NCBI RefSeq assembly: GCF_016803135.1
Contig: NZ_JAEVFE010000001.1
Span: forward strand, 682,001-746,000
DNA length: 64,000 bases
Reading direction: 5' to 3'
From: Altererythrobacter sp. C41
GTDB lineage: Bacteria > Pseudomonadota > Alphaproteobacteria > Sphingomonadales > Sphingomonadaceae
Shown: one piece after another, positions 7,960 through 16,865 of the stretch
How the letters are laid out: each line of letters begins with the position of its first letter
How positions within the stretch are numbered: position 1 is the first letter of the stretch
The notes under the pieces: model-generated
What the model was told of the DNA's origin: nothing
The model's input: the letters and a program-made list of their open reading frames with translations, nothing else
The model's database searches: none
Made by a program: the position numbers and the translations under genes

Positions 7960-8916
7960 TCAGGCCGCCTTAGTGAGCCGTGCTTGCGCGGCCACTAGGC
8001 GGCCCATGACTTTCAGGTCCTGTTCGCGCAACTGGAGGGCGGAATCGGCCCATAGCTCGGTGATGCGGTTCAGTTCCGCCAGTTCGAGGTTCCAGGCGAC
8101 CTTCATCGCGCGCCGCGAATTGACCAGCCCTGCGTGGCGGCGGTCGGACTTCTTGATGAATTCGCGGCAGGCGGCGAGCCCCTGCCCGTTCTCGGCGAGG
8201 TGATGCACGAGGCCGATCTCGTACATCTGCTCCGCACTATAGGTCTCGTTCGACACGATCAGCCGGTCAGCCATCGCGCTGCCGACCTTGCGGCTCAGCA
8301 GCGCGTGCGCACCCATCCCCGGGAACAGTCCGAACATGATCTCCGGCAAGCCGAACGTCGCACCGCGTTCGGCCACGATGTAGTCGAACGACAGCAGCGC
8401 CTCGAACCCGCCGCCCAACGCCGCGCCCTCTACCAGTCCGATCGTCAGCATCGGCAGGTCGAGCGAGGCGATGTTGCGGTGGAGAATCTTGCAGCAGCGA
8501 TGGCCGTAGCGCACCAGTCCGTCACGATTGCGCTCGCGGATCAACCGCTGAAAGAGGTCGAGATCGCCGCCAAAGCAGAACACGCCCGGCGCCCTGCTAC
8601 CGAGCACGAGGAAGCGCAGCGGCACTTTCTCCGGCCCGAAGCCCTGTTCGATATAGACCTGCCAGTTCTCGAAATCGCCGAGCATCGTGGGCGTGAAGCT
8701 CGGCCGCCCTTCGGGGTTCATGTAGGTCCAGAGCGTCTGCGTATCGTCCTCGTAAAGGACGTCGAGCTCGTGAAGCTGGAACAGGCCCTCGGGAATCGCC
8801 GCGTGCCGCGCGCTTTCCACCACCAGCGCCTCGTCGCTGGCGTCAAGCGGAATAGCTGGCCGATCCGAACCCATCTCGGGTTCGGTTTTCTCCATTCCGG
8901 AACTCATACGATCCAT
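7960..8916 (-). CDS. rpfF: RpfF-like DSF synthase (crotonase family)
   Basis: A crotonase-fold protein of 318 residues resembling RpfF, which makes cis-2-unsaturated fatty acid diffusible signal factors from acyl-ACP. Visible similarities to RpfF are GGDLDLFQRLIRERNRDGL, GAALGGGFEALLS, GLPEIMFGLFPGMGAHALL, YSAEQMYEIGLV and RITELWADSALQLREQDL. Glu172 (GGFEA) and Glu192 (GLPEI) sit 20 residues apart, as do the two catalytic Glu of Xanthomonas RpfF. The N-terminal 30 residues are extra. ATG 8916 follows a GGGGGG ribosome-binding site. It lies 138 bp downstream of the XrtA operon on the same strand; an AT-rich stretch (8993-9002) and TTGACT (8977-8982, minus strand) may give it its own promoter. 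No rpfC or rpfG is nearby. DSF production is inferred; a plain enoyl-CoA hydratase is the alternative. Confidence 0.72.
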   Translation of the reverse strand: MDRMSSGMEKTEPEMGSDRPAIPLDASDEALVVESARHAAIPEGLFQLHELDVLYEDDTQTLWTYMNPEGRPSFTPTMLGDFENWQVYIEQGFGPEKVPLRFLVLGSRAPGVFCFGGDLDLFQRLIRERNRDGLVRYGHRCCKILHRNIASLDLPMLTIGLVEGAALGGGFEALLSFDYIVAERGATFGLPEIMFGLFPGMGAHALLSRKVGSAMADRLIVSNETYSAEQMYEIGLVHHLAENGQGLAACREFIKKSDRRHAGLVNSRRAMKVAWNLELAELNRITELWADSALQLREQDLKVMGRLVAAQARLTKAA

Positions 8917-9054
8917 AAGGATCCCCCCGCTTTTCTGCGGCGCCCCCCGATTTTCGCGAAGCGTAATCGACACGCGAGTCAATTGGCAAACGATTAATTA
9001 ACTTTGCTGACAGTCGGTCCCGATCCGGGGCAGGTCGCAAAATCGGGTCGGCTG

Positions 9055-10953
9055 CTAGCCAGATATGCCCAGGCGATCGAGCGAACGGTCGAGCATCAGG
9101 AGCTGCCACAAGAGGCGCGAATGGTCCGAGCGGCCGGCGATATGCGCCTCGGCGATCGTGCCGAGCCGGATCTCGTCGAACCAGCCGGTGTGGGCCAGCC
9201 GCGCCCCGCTCGCAATCGCGCGTGCCTCGCCGGCGAGCGGGCCGCGCAGCCACTGCGCGATGGGCGTTACGAAGCCCTGCTTGGGGCGGAACAGCACGTC
9301 GTCCGGCAGGTAGCGGCGCATCGTGTGCTTGAGCAGCCACTTGCCCTGGCGCCCCCTGATCCGCTCGCGCTGCGGCAGCTGCGCGGCGAACTCGATCAGC
9401 CGGTGGTCGAGCAGCGGTTCGCGCGCCTCGAGGCTCACGTCCATGCTCGTGCGGTCGACTTTGGTCAGGATGTCGCCGGGCAGCCAGAATTTGAGGTCGG
9501 CATATTGCGCACGGTCGAGCCCGCTGCGGGCGGGGGCCGAACGCATCATCTTCATCAGCGGATCTTCCGCGCGATAGCCATCGATCTCACGGGCGAAGCG
9601 GTCGGTGTAGAGCGCGTCGCGAAACTCTGGCGGAACGACGCCGAGCGCGCGGGCGTAGCCTGCAGCCCCGTCGTCGGCGAGCGACTGGAAGGTGGTCTTG
9701 GCGCGCAGCGGGCGCGGCGCCCAGTCGGCCTTGGGCCAGATCGCACCGAGAGCGCCGAACACCGGGCGCCGCAGCGCCGCCGGAAGCAGGGCGCGGGCCT
9801 GCTCCTCGCGGGCGTGGAAGATCTGGCGGCGGTAACCGGCGAAAGCTTCGTCCGCACCGTCGCCCGAAAGCGCCACGGTCACCGTTTCGCGCGCAAGCTG
9901 GCACACGCGCCAGGTCGGCAGCGCGGAAGCGTCGGCGAAGGGTTCGTCGAACATGGTTGCGAGCCGGTCGACCGCGGAAAAGTCGTCGGGATCGACCGTG
10001 CGGCTGCGGTGATCGGTGCCGAAGCGCAGCGCGACCTGCTCGGCGTAGGCGGTCTCGTCGAGGGCCGCGACGTCGAAGCCGATCGAGCAGGTCTTCACCG
10101 GATCGCGGCTCGATTCCGCCATCAACGCCACGACCGAGGATGAATCGACACCGCCAGACAAAAAGGCACCGAGCGGCACATCGGCGATCATGCGCGATGC
10201 CACCGCCTCGCGCATATGGTGAAGGAGCTCGGCCGAAAGATCCGCGCTCGAACCCGTCCGGCGGCAGGTGAAATCGACGTCCCACCACTGCACCGGCGGC
10301 GGCGGCGAGGTCTCGTGCCGGAGCACGCGGTAATGGCCGGCCGGCAGCTTCTCGACGCCTTTCAGGATCGAGCGGTGGTCGGGGACGTAGCCCCAGGTGA
10401 GGTAGTCCTCGACCGCCAACGGATCGGCCTCGCGCCGCAGCAGCGGGTGCGCGAGGAGGCCCTTGAGCTCAGAGGCGAAGGCCAGGCTTCCGTCGCTCAG
10501 GTGCGCCATGAACAGCGGCTTCACCCCCAGGCGGTCGCGCGCGAGCAGCAGTTCGCGCCGGTGCGCGTCGTAGAGCGCGAAGGCGAACATGCCGTGGAGG
10601 CGCGGCAGGCACTCGACGCCCCAGCGAGCCCAGGCGGCGAGGATCACTTCCGTGTCGCCGTCGGTGCGGAACTGCGCGCCTTCGCTCGCGAGCTCGCGGC
10701 GCAGCTCGCGGTAGTTGTAGATCTCGCCGTTGAAGACGATCGTCGCGCGCCCGTCGGCCGAATGCATCGGCTGCGGGGACCCTGCGACGTCGATGATCGA
10801 GAGGCGGCGATGGCCGAGGCCGACGCCCGGTCCGGTCCAGACGCCCGATCCGTCAGGGCCGCGGTGCGCGAGCGCGTCGGACATGCGGCCGACCCGCTCC
10901 GGATCGACCGGCTTGGGAATGCCGCAATGAAAGATTCCGGCGATGCCGCACAT
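9055..10953 (-). CDS. XrtA-associated amidotransferase (asparagine synthase-like)
   Basis: The protein has 632 residues: an N-terminal class II glutamine amidotransferase domain with catalytic Cys2 (MCGIAGIF), and RGPDGSGVW and FNGEIYNYRELR motifs. A C-terminal asparagine synthase ATP-pyrophosphatase domain follows, with the SGGVDSSSV P-loop and SGDGADEAFAGY. It matches the amidotransferase subgroup that accompanies exosortase A loci (TIGR03108 type). Such enzymes transfer glutamine-derived nitrogen to an activated carboxylate; here probably a sugar or acyl group of the exopolysaccharide, though housekeeping asparagine synthesis is not excluded. It is the last gene of the minus-strand XrtA operon, 10 bp after xrtA. 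Confidence 0.88.
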   Translation of the reverse strand: MCGIAGIFHCGIPKPVDPERVGRMSDALAHRGPDGSGVWTGPGVGLGHRRLSIIDVAGSPQPMHSADGRATIVFNGEIYNYRELRRELASEGAQFRTDGDTEVILAAWARWGVECLPRLHGMFAFALYDAHRRELLLARDRLGVKPLFMAHLSDGSLAFASELKGLLAHPLLRREADPLAVEDYLTWGYVPDHRSILKGVEKLPAGHYRVLRHETSPPPPVQWWDVDFTCRRTGSSADLSAELLHHMREAVASRMIADVPLGAFLSGGVDSSSVVALMAESSRDPVKTCSIGFDVAALDETAYAEQVALRFGTDHRSRTVDPDDFSAVDRLATMFDEPFADASALPTWRVCQLARETVTVALSGDGADEAFAGYRRQIFHAREEQARALLPAALRRPVFGALGAIWPKADWAPRPLRAKTTFQSLADDGAAGYARALGVVPPEFRDALYTDRFAREIDGYRAEDPLMKMMRSAPARSGLDRAQYADLKFWLPGDILTKVDRTSMDVSLEAREPLLDHRLIEFAAQLPQRERIRGRQGKWLLKHTMRRYLPDDVLFRPKQGFVTPIAQWLRGPLAGEARAIASGARLAHTGWFDEIRLGTIAEAHIAGRSDHSRLLWQLLMLDRSLDRLGISG

Positions 10954-10963
10954 GGCGCGGCCT

Positions 10964-12523
10964 CTATCGCAGGCCGGCGACGCGGTCCATCCACGCGCCG
11001 CGCTCGCCGATGGCGGCGGTGAACCGATCGATGACCTGCGCGCCTTCGGCTGCCGGGCGACCCTCGACCGAGAGGATCAGCGTCGCGGTCGGGCCTCGGC
11101 GCAGCAGCAGGCGGTCGCGCATCGTCGCGAGCTTGAGCCGCGCCGCGCTGCCGGTGGTGAGATCGCCCTTCCGGTAGCTCGTCTCGGCGACCCGGACGAG
11201 CCGTCCGTAGGCGAGAAGCACATCGCCCGCCGCCTCCGGCGACGTCCGCCCCGGCTCCAGCCAGCGCCACGGCGTGTCGGGCACGAGCGCGCCCTCCCCG
11301 TACGCCGAAGCATCGCGCCTGTCGTCCTGCGCCGGATAGAGCGCGTAGAACACGTCGATCTCGTCCCCGGCGGCATTGCGGTAGCGGCCGATCAGCCGAT
11401 GTGCAGCGCCGCTCGCGCGTGGCTGCCACGCGACCTCGGGCGCATAGGCGAGTTGCTGCCAGCCCGCGACCTCGGGCAAGGCGATCGCCGGCGGTATCTG
11501 CGCCTCCACTCGCGCGGCGAGCGTGGCCCAGAGGGCGAAGCCGAGCGCCATCGCAACGATCGCGCCGAGCGCCGTGCTGGCGCCGAGCGAGGCACGCTCA
11601 AGCCGGCCGAGGAAGGGCGAGCGGCGGAGCACCTCGGGATCGATCGCCGGCTCGTCCGGCTCGCGGTCGAACCAGCGCCACGACACGGCGAGCAGCACCG
11701 CGACGACGAAAGCGAAGAAGACCCAGCCGTAGACGATGTGGTCGAACCCTTCGGCGAACGCGATCCCCTGCGACTGCGCGATGTATATCGTCCCCCAGGC
11801 GCGCACCCCGTTGGCGAGAATTGGCAGTGCCAGCGCGAAGGCGAGGAAGGCCGTGCGGCGCGCCCAGCTCCGGAAGCAGGTCTGCGCGATCAGCACGCCG
11901 AGCGCGAGCATGGCGACGAGGAACCGCACGCCCGAGCAGGCCTCGGCCACTTCGAACAGGCCGACCGGGGTGTCGATGAAGACCCCCTCGATCACGGCGG
12001 GAATGCCGCTGGCATGCGTGAGCCAGATGACGATGTCCGCGGTCACCATCTGCAGGGTCGGGACGAGCTCGTCGCCGAACGGCACGAGGAACAGCATATA
12101 GGCGAGCGGGAAGACCAGCCCCACCGCGACCCGCGGGCCAAGCAGCGCGATCACCGCCGACGGAAGCGCAAGGACCGCGCCGAGCTGGCTCGCGCTGTTG
12201 AGCCCGGCAAGCGTGCCGAGCAGCCAGAGGAACAGCGATCCCGCGACCAGCATGAGCCCGGGCCACCAGGCGCGCGGCGTCAGTTCCGCCAGTTCGCGGC
12301 GGCGGTTCCACGCCAGCCATCCGATGATCAGGGGCACGAACAGCACGTGATTGTAAGTCGAAACGTTCCACCACTTGTCGGCCATCGCCAGCCAGTCGCG
12401 GCCAGTAAGGAGCACGAGCGCGAGCCAGGCGGTGGCGAGACGGGCCAGCGGGCCGCGCCACGCGGTCGGAAGGCGAGCGAACAGCCCCTCGCGCGCAAGC
12501 GGCAGGCTGGCCTCAGGCGGCAT
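10964..12523 (-). CDS. xrtA: Exosortase A fused to EpsI domain
   Basis: This 519-residue two-part protein has residues 1-300 as a polytopic membrane exosortase of about 8 segments. The catalytic triad is visible: Cys196 in AEACSGVR, Arg241 in NGVRAWG and His262 in FDHIVYGW. From about 305 an EpsI-like periplasmic domain follows a further transmembrane helix, and contains an IALPEVAGWQQL opening. Exosortase A is a transpeptidase that processes PEP-CTERM-tailed exported proteins; EpsI is a partner found in exopolysaccharide loci. The gene overlaps the preceding glycosyltransferase by 11 bp. No PEP-CTERM substrate is encoded in this window. Confidence 0.95.
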   Translation of the reverse strand: MPPEASLPLAREGLFARLPTAWRGPLARLATAWLALVLLTGRDWLAMADKWWNVSTYNHVLFVPLIIGWLAWNRRRELAELTPRAWWPGLMLVAGSLFLWLLGTLAGLNSASQLGAVLALPSAVIALLGPRVAVGLVFPLAYMLFLVPFGDELVPTLQMVTADIVIWLTHASGIPAVIEGVFIDTPVGLFEVAEACSGVRFLVAMLALGVLIAQTCFRSWARRTAFLAFALALPILANGVRAWGTIYIAQSQGIAFAEGFDHIVYGWVFFAFVVAVLLAVSWRWFDREPDEPAIDPEVLRRSPFLGRLERASLGASTALGAIVAMALGFALWATLAARVEAQIPPAIALPEVAGWQQLAYAPEVAWQPRASGAAHRLIGRYRNAAGDEIDVFYALYPAQDDRRDASAYGEGALVPDTPWRWLEPGRTSPEAAGDVLLAYGRLVRVAETSYRKGDLTTGSAARLKLATMRDRLLLRRGPTATLILSVEGRPAAEGAQVIDRFTAAIGERGAWMDRVAGLR

Positions 12524-13745
12524 CGCGATGCGCCTCCGCGCGGCGGGCGCCGACGATCTTGTCCAGCGGGGCGAGCATGGCGGCCCAGCCTTGATGATCG
12601 ACCACGTAGCGCCGCGCGGCGGCGCCCATTGCCCCGGCGGCGGCCGCGTCTTGCAACAGCGCGAGCGCGCGGTCGATCAACGCCGCATCGTCGGCCCCGA
12701 CGGCGAAGTGCTCTCCATCGCGCGCGTCGATCCCGGTCGCGGCCTCGGGCGAGAGAACGACGGGCCGCGCCATGGCCATGGCCTCCAGCACCTTGTTCTG
12801 AATGCCGCGCGCGATCTCCAGCGGGGCGAGCACGGCATCGGCGGCAGCGAGGAAAGGCCGCACGTCGGGCACTTCCCCCCAGACCCGGACACCGTCCTGC
12901 CCGTCGAGCCGTCGCAGTTGCGCTGCAGGCGCACGGCCGACGACATGAAAGGTCGCGTCAGGATGAACCTGCCGGATCGCTGGAAGTAGCCGCTCCGCCG
13001 TGCGCAGCGCAGCGGCGACGTTGGGCGCGTAGTCCATCTGCCCGGTGAATACGAGGTGCGGCCCAGCCTGCGCCGCAAGCTCCGGGTGCGGCGTAGTCGC
13101 CAGCGGATCGAAGGCCGCCGTGTCGATCCCGTTGCGCAGCGCTTCGATGCGCGTGCCGGCCGGGTCATGCAGGCGGGAGCGGAACAGCGTCGCCTCGGCT
13201 TCGCTGACGAAAAGCGTGCAATGGGCGCGGTGCGCCAGACGTTCTTCCTCCCGCGCGACCAGGCGCGCCTCGCGCCGGTCGATCCATGCGCGCGGGCCGC
13301 TTTTCTCGCCGTAAGCTTCGAACTTGGCCGAATCGACGTCGCACAAGTCGATCACCACGCGGCCGCCAAAGTCCGACGGGACATACTGCCCCATCTGGCC
13401 GGAGAACACGAAGACGGTTCCAATAGGCCGCTCGGCCAGCGTGGCCGCGATCCAGCGGCGAAGGCCGGCATGGTCGAAGGCCGTGAGGCTGACCGGCAGG
13501 CCCTTAGCCAGCGCCTCGATACCCGCAAGCGGCAGCGGCTTTGCGCGGCGCGCGAGGAAATGGCTTGCGGCGATCCCCGCCAGCTCGCACTCCTGCGCCA
13601 TATCGCCGTCGTTCTCTGCGAGACAGCCGACATGGACCGGCGCAATCTCGGCCAGCCGCTTCAGCAAATGGTGCGAGCGGATCTTGTCGCCCCGGTCGGG
13701 CGGAAACGGCACGCGGTGCGCGAGGAAGAGTATCTCGCTGGGCAT
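12513..13745 (-). CDS. XrtA-associated glycosyltransferase (TIGR03087 type)
   Basis: This GT-B glycosyltransferase, 410 residues, starts at ATG 13745. The opening, EILFLAHRVPFPPDRGDKIR, is the signature of the PEP-CTERM/XrtA-associated glycosyltransferase commonly called stp1. The C-terminal half has LVFTGQMDYAPN and the donor-site segment LEIARGIQNKVLEAMAMARP. Its role is transfer of a sugar to the lipid-linked exopolysaccharide repeat in the cytoplasm; donor and acceptor cannot be read from sequence. Its ATG overlaps the FemAB stop by one base (TGATG) and its end overlaps xrtA, so translation through this part of the operon is coupled. Confidence 0.9.
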   Translation of the reverse strand: MPSEILFLAHRVPFPPDRGDKIRSHHLLKRLAEIAPVHVGCLAENDGDMAQECELAGIAASHFLARRAKPLPLAGIEALAKGLPVSLTAFDHAGLRRWIAATLAERPIGTVFVFSGQMGQYVPSDFGGRVVIDLCDVDSAKFEAYGEKSGPRAWIDRREARLVAREEERLAHRAHCTLFVSEAEATLFRSRLHDPAGTRIEALRNGIDTAAFDPLATTPHPELAAQAGPHLVFTGQMDYAPNVAAALRTAERLLPAIRQVHPDATFHVVGRAPAAQLRRLDGQDGVRVWGEVPDVRPFLAAADAVLAPLEIARGIQNKVLEAMAMARPVVLSPEAATGIDARDGEHFAVGADDAALIDRALALLQDAAAAGAMGAAARRYVVDHQGWAAMLAPLDKIVGARRAEAHRDAA

Positions 13746-14803
13746 CAGCCGAGCCCCCGCGCGATCGGCGGGCCCAGCCGGTTGGCGAGCGCGAGCGGCA
13801 GGCGCTTCCACAACGCGATCTTGGCCGAGTAGGCGTCGCTGTTCGGGTCGATGTCGCGCCTGGCGGTGCCCGGGGCGGTCCAGCTCGCATAGGCGAGCGG
13901 CTGCGGCTCGAAGCCCCAGTTCTTCTTGTAGGCGGCCGGCCCGCTGCCCGCCTTCGAACGGCCGAAGTCGAACCGCAGGCATCCGCGCCGGCGGGCATGC
14001 AGCATGAGTTCGAAATACATCCGCTCGTTCGCCCGTAGCGCGCGCGCCGCGAAAATACCGCCGCCCCAATAGGGAAGTACGGTGCCTGAATGATAGAACG
14101 ACAGCACGCTCGCCGCGGGTTGCCCAGCGTGGAGCACGGTGAGCACGTCACCGTCGAGCTCGTCCAGCGCCGCGTCGAACAGCGCCCGCGGGAACACCGG
14201 CGTGCCGAGATTGCGGACGCTTTCGGCGTAGACCGCGTAGTGCGCCGCCCGGTCCGCCTCGTCGCGGCCGATACGGACCTCGAGATCGCCTTGCAGGCTC
14301 TTGCGCACTTCCGCGCGCTGCTTGCGCTGAACGGCGAGGAGCTGCGCCTCGTCGTCCGCCGCGAGATCGGCGACGAACCCGACGTGCGCGTCGTCGCGCA
14401 CGTCCCAGCCGGCCGGGAGCGCCCCGCCCCGCAGCTCCACCGTCGCGCAGCTACGCCGCTGCGCCAGCTCCTCGACCGCGCGGGCGAGTGCAACCGCGCC
14501 GCGATCGTCCTCCGCCAGAATGCCGCCGCCGACCGCGAAGCCGCTCGATACGAGCGCGCGGCCGAAGATCGGGGAATGGATCTCGCTCAGCGGCAGCCAC
14601 CCGACGAGGCTGCCGTGCCGCTCCGCCACGAGGCCCAGCGTCTGCTGGCCGGTGCCGCGCTCCACCGCGCGGAGCCAGGCCGGGCGATGGAACAGTGCCC
14701 CGCGCTGCTCCGCGACGAAGCGCTCGATCCGCACGCTTTCGCTCGCATCGCGCAAATCCGCGAGCGAAACCGTCGTCGCAGCCGGAGCGAAGGGCGCGTT
14801 CAT
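13745..14803 (-). CDS. XrtA-associated FemAB-like acyltransferase
   Basis: A protein of 352 residues with two GNAT-like halves, as in FemAB/CelD proteins. The second half ends in CLRFDFGRSKAGSGPAAYKK and WGFEPQPLAYA, characteristic of FemAB-type aminoacyl/acyl transferases in PEP-CTERM loci (TIGR03019 type). FemA/FemB attach amino acids to cell-wall stem peptides; these Gram-negative relatives are thought to modify the polysaccharide, but the reaction is not established. ATG 14803 overlaps the deacetylase stop as ATGA. A longer in-frame reading to 15580 lies antisense or out of frame within the deacetylase and is rejected. Confidence 0.88.
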   Translation of the reverse strand: MNAPFAPAATTVSLADLRDASESVRIERFVAEQRGALFHRPAWLRAVERGTGQQTLGLVAERHGSLVGWLPLSEIHSPIFGRALVSSGFAVGGGILAEDDRGAVALARAVEELAQRRSCATVELRGGALPAGWDVRDDAHVGFVADLAADDEAQLLAVQRKQRAEVRKSLQGDLEVRIGRDEADRAAHYAVYAESVRNLGTPVFPRALFDAALDELDGDVLTVLHAGQPAASVLSFYHSGTVLPYWGGGIFAARALRANERMYFELMLHARRRGCLRFDFGRSKAGSGPAAYKKNWGFEPQPLAYASWTAPGTARRDIDPNSDAYSAKIALWKRLPLALANRLGPPIARGLG

Positions 14804-15672
14804 GCCGCCAGCGGCACCGCACACGCGGTTTCGCGCTGCGCGACCTCGTCCATGCGCCCCCAGGCGAACTCGCGCACCAGCTCCCGCAGCTTGGGCGCCA
14901 TGCGCTCGAGATTGGTGTAGTGGCGCAGACGCGACCTGAGGGGCGCACCGGGCACCCGCGGCTGGTCGGGATCGATCTCCCACGGGTGGAAGTAGAAGAC
15001 GGCCGGGCGGCCGTCGCGGCGGTTCACCTGCCGGATCGCCCAGCGCGAGAAGCCGTAGGGCAGCACGCGGAAGAACCCGCCGCCGCCCGCCGCCAGACGC
15101 TTGCCGCCGAACGTCGCGGTGGTCACCGGGATTTCGACGAGATCGGATCCGGGGAGCGGATGGAACGCGAAGCGGGGCGCCTCGCGCCAGCCGTAGTGGT
15201 CGTGCGCAATCGGCGCGACGCTGGAGGAGTAGGCATAACCCTGCTCGGCCAGCTCGAGATAGGCCCAGGGAGTGCGCTGATCGATCGAGAAGCTTGGCGC
15301 GCGGTAGCCGGTCACCGCCACACCGCCCGCATCCTCGAGCGTCTCTCGCGCGCGCCGGATGTCCGCGGCGAACTGCTTGCGGTCGAAAGTGAACACCCGC
15401 GCATGGTCGTAGCCGTGGCTCGCGAGCTCGTGGCCGGCCTCGACGATCCGTCGCATCAGCGCGCCATTGCGCTCGGCCACCCAGCCCAGCGTGAAGAAGG
15501 TCGCCTTGACCCCGGCTTCGGCGAAGAGATCGAGGATGCGCAGCACATTGTCCTCGACGCGCAGCGCGAGATGGTCCCAATCGCCGCGCGCGATTACGTT
15601 CTCGAACGCGCCGACCTGGAACCAGTCCTCGACGTCGACCGACAGGCCGTTGACGATGCGGTGCCCCTCCAC
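14800..15672 (-). CDS. XrtA-associated polysaccharide deacetylase
   Basis: The 290-residue NodB-homology deacetylase begins with NGLSVDVEDWFQVGAF, the D-x-x-D motif typical of the XrtA/PEP-CTERM group (TIGR03006 type). HELASHGYDHARVFTF carries the metal-binding His pair, and GYRAPSFSIDQRTPWAYLEL the catalytic-site Arg loop. Family members remove N-acetyl groups from hexosamines of the polysaccharide. No signal peptide is apparent, so it acts either in the cytoplasm or on nascent lipid-linked units. It is translated just after the ATPase gene (10-bp gap) and coupled to the FemAB gene downstream. Confidence 0.92.
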   Translation of the reverse strand: MEGHRIVNGLSVDVEDWFQVGAFENVIARGDWDHLALRVEDNVLRILDLFAEAGVKATFFTLGWVAERNGALMRRIVEAGHELASHGYDHARVFTFDRKQFAADIRRARETLEDAGGVAVTGYRAPSFSIDQRTPWAYLELAEQGYAYSSSVAPIAHDHYGWREAPRFAFHPLPGSDLVEIPVTTATFGGKRLAAGGGGFFRVLPYGFSRWAIRQVNRRDGRPAVFYFHPWEIDPDQPRVPGAPLRSRLRHYTNLERMAPKLRELVREFAWGRMDEVAQRETACAVPLAA

Positions 15673-15682
15673 GCGCGCCTCC

Positions 15683-16852
15683 TCAGGCCGCGGCGCGCGG
15701 GAGCTGCCCGGTTTCGACCCACTCGATCAGCATGGTGAGAACCTCGCGCACCGAGCGCTCCTGCTCGTCCAGCCGGCGGCCGAAGGCATCGATGCGGGCG
15801 ACGAGTTCCTCGCTTTGCGCGCTGTCGTCCTGCTCCGCCGCCTGCGACAGCTCGATCACCGCCTGCTGCAGTTCCGCGATCTGCGCGTCGCGTTCGGCGA
15901 GCATGGCCTCGAAATCTACGGCCGGCACCTGCACTGGCGTCACCGGCACGGCTTCGGGATAGACGGCATGCTTGACCGGGCCCGGCCCCGGCGCGGGGCC
16001 GAGCTTCGGCAGCGGGCCCGGCGCGGCTTCGGGAAAGGCGTTGTCGCTCTGCATTTCCTTGAGCACGGCACCAAGCATGGCGCTGTCGATCCGCGTGCGC
16101 TGCTCGACGGCGCCGAGCAACAGCAGCCGCGTCGCCACCTGGTTGACCTTGCGCGGGATGCCGCCGGCAGCCTGGTGCAGCTCGGCGAAGACGCGCTGGT
16201 CGAACTCGGGATTGCCCTGCCAGCCGACACATTCGAGGCGGTGCTTGATGTAGGGTTCGATCTCCGCCGGCTCCATCGGCTCGAGGTGATGGGCGGCGAT
16301 TACGCGCTGGCGGAGCTGCTCGAGATCCTGATGCTCGGCGAGCACCTGGCGGAATTCCGGCTGACCCAGCAGCAGCGTCTGCAGCAGCGGGTGCGCGCCG
16401 AGCTGGAAGTTCGACAGCATCCGCAGCTCCTCCAGCGCCTCGACGCTGAGGTTCTGCGATTCGTCGACCACCAGCATGCAGCGCCTGCCCGCGCGCGCCT
16501 CCTCGTGCAGGAAGCTCTCGATCGCGCCGAGCGCGCTGGCCTTGTCATGCCCCTGGACGTCGAGGCCGAAGCTCTGTGCGACGACGTGGACCAGTTCCTC
16601 GCCATCGAGGTTGCTGGTGACCACCTGGCCGACCGTCATGTGGTTGCGGTCGATCTTCTGCATCAGGTGCGCGACCAGCGTCGACTTGCCCGCGCCGACC
16701 TCGCCGGTGATGACGATGAAGCCCTCGCCCTGCGCCATGCCATAGCCGAGGTAGGACAGCGCCTTGCGATGCGTCGTGCTCTCGAAATAGAAATTGGGGT
16801 CGGGGGTCAGCTGGAAGGGGCGACCCGTGAGCCCGTAAAAGTCGTCGAACAT
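15683..16852 (-). CDS. XrtA-associated ExeA-like ATPase
   Basis: This AAA protein has 389 residues, starting MFDDFYGLTGRPFQLTPDP, the opening shared with ExeA/GspA-type secretion ATPases. Walker A is GEVGAGKSTLVAHL (about residues 49-62) and Walker B is CMLVVDESQNLSVEAL. A proline-rich linker follows near residue 285, then a heptad-like region (AMLAERDAQIAELQQAVIEL) that may form a coiled coil. In PEP-CTERM loci this ATPase accompanies the chain-length and export machinery; its mechanical role is unproven. ATG 16852 follows the outer membrane protein gene by 13 bp. Confidence 0.9.
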   Translation of the reverse strand: MFDDFYGLTGRPFQLTPDPNFYFESTTHRKALSYLGYGMAQGEGFIVITGEVGAGKSTLVAHLMQKIDRNHMTVGQVVTSNLDGEELVHVVAQSFGLDVQGHDKASALGAIESFLHEEARAGRRCMLVVDESQNLSVEALEELRMLSNFQLGAHPLLQTLLLGQPEFRQVLAEHQDLEQLRQRVIAAHHLEPMEPAEIEPYIKHRLECVGWQGNPEFDQRVFAELHQAAGGIPRKVNQVATRLLLLGAVEQRTRIDSAMLGAVLKEMQSDNAFPEAAPGPLPKLGPAPGPGPVKHAVYPEAVPVTPVQVPAVDFEAMLAERDAQIAELQQAVIELSQAAEQDDSAQSEELVARIDAFGRRLDEQERSVREVLTMLIEWVETGQLPRAAA

Positions 16853-16865
16853 CGCTTCAAACCCC

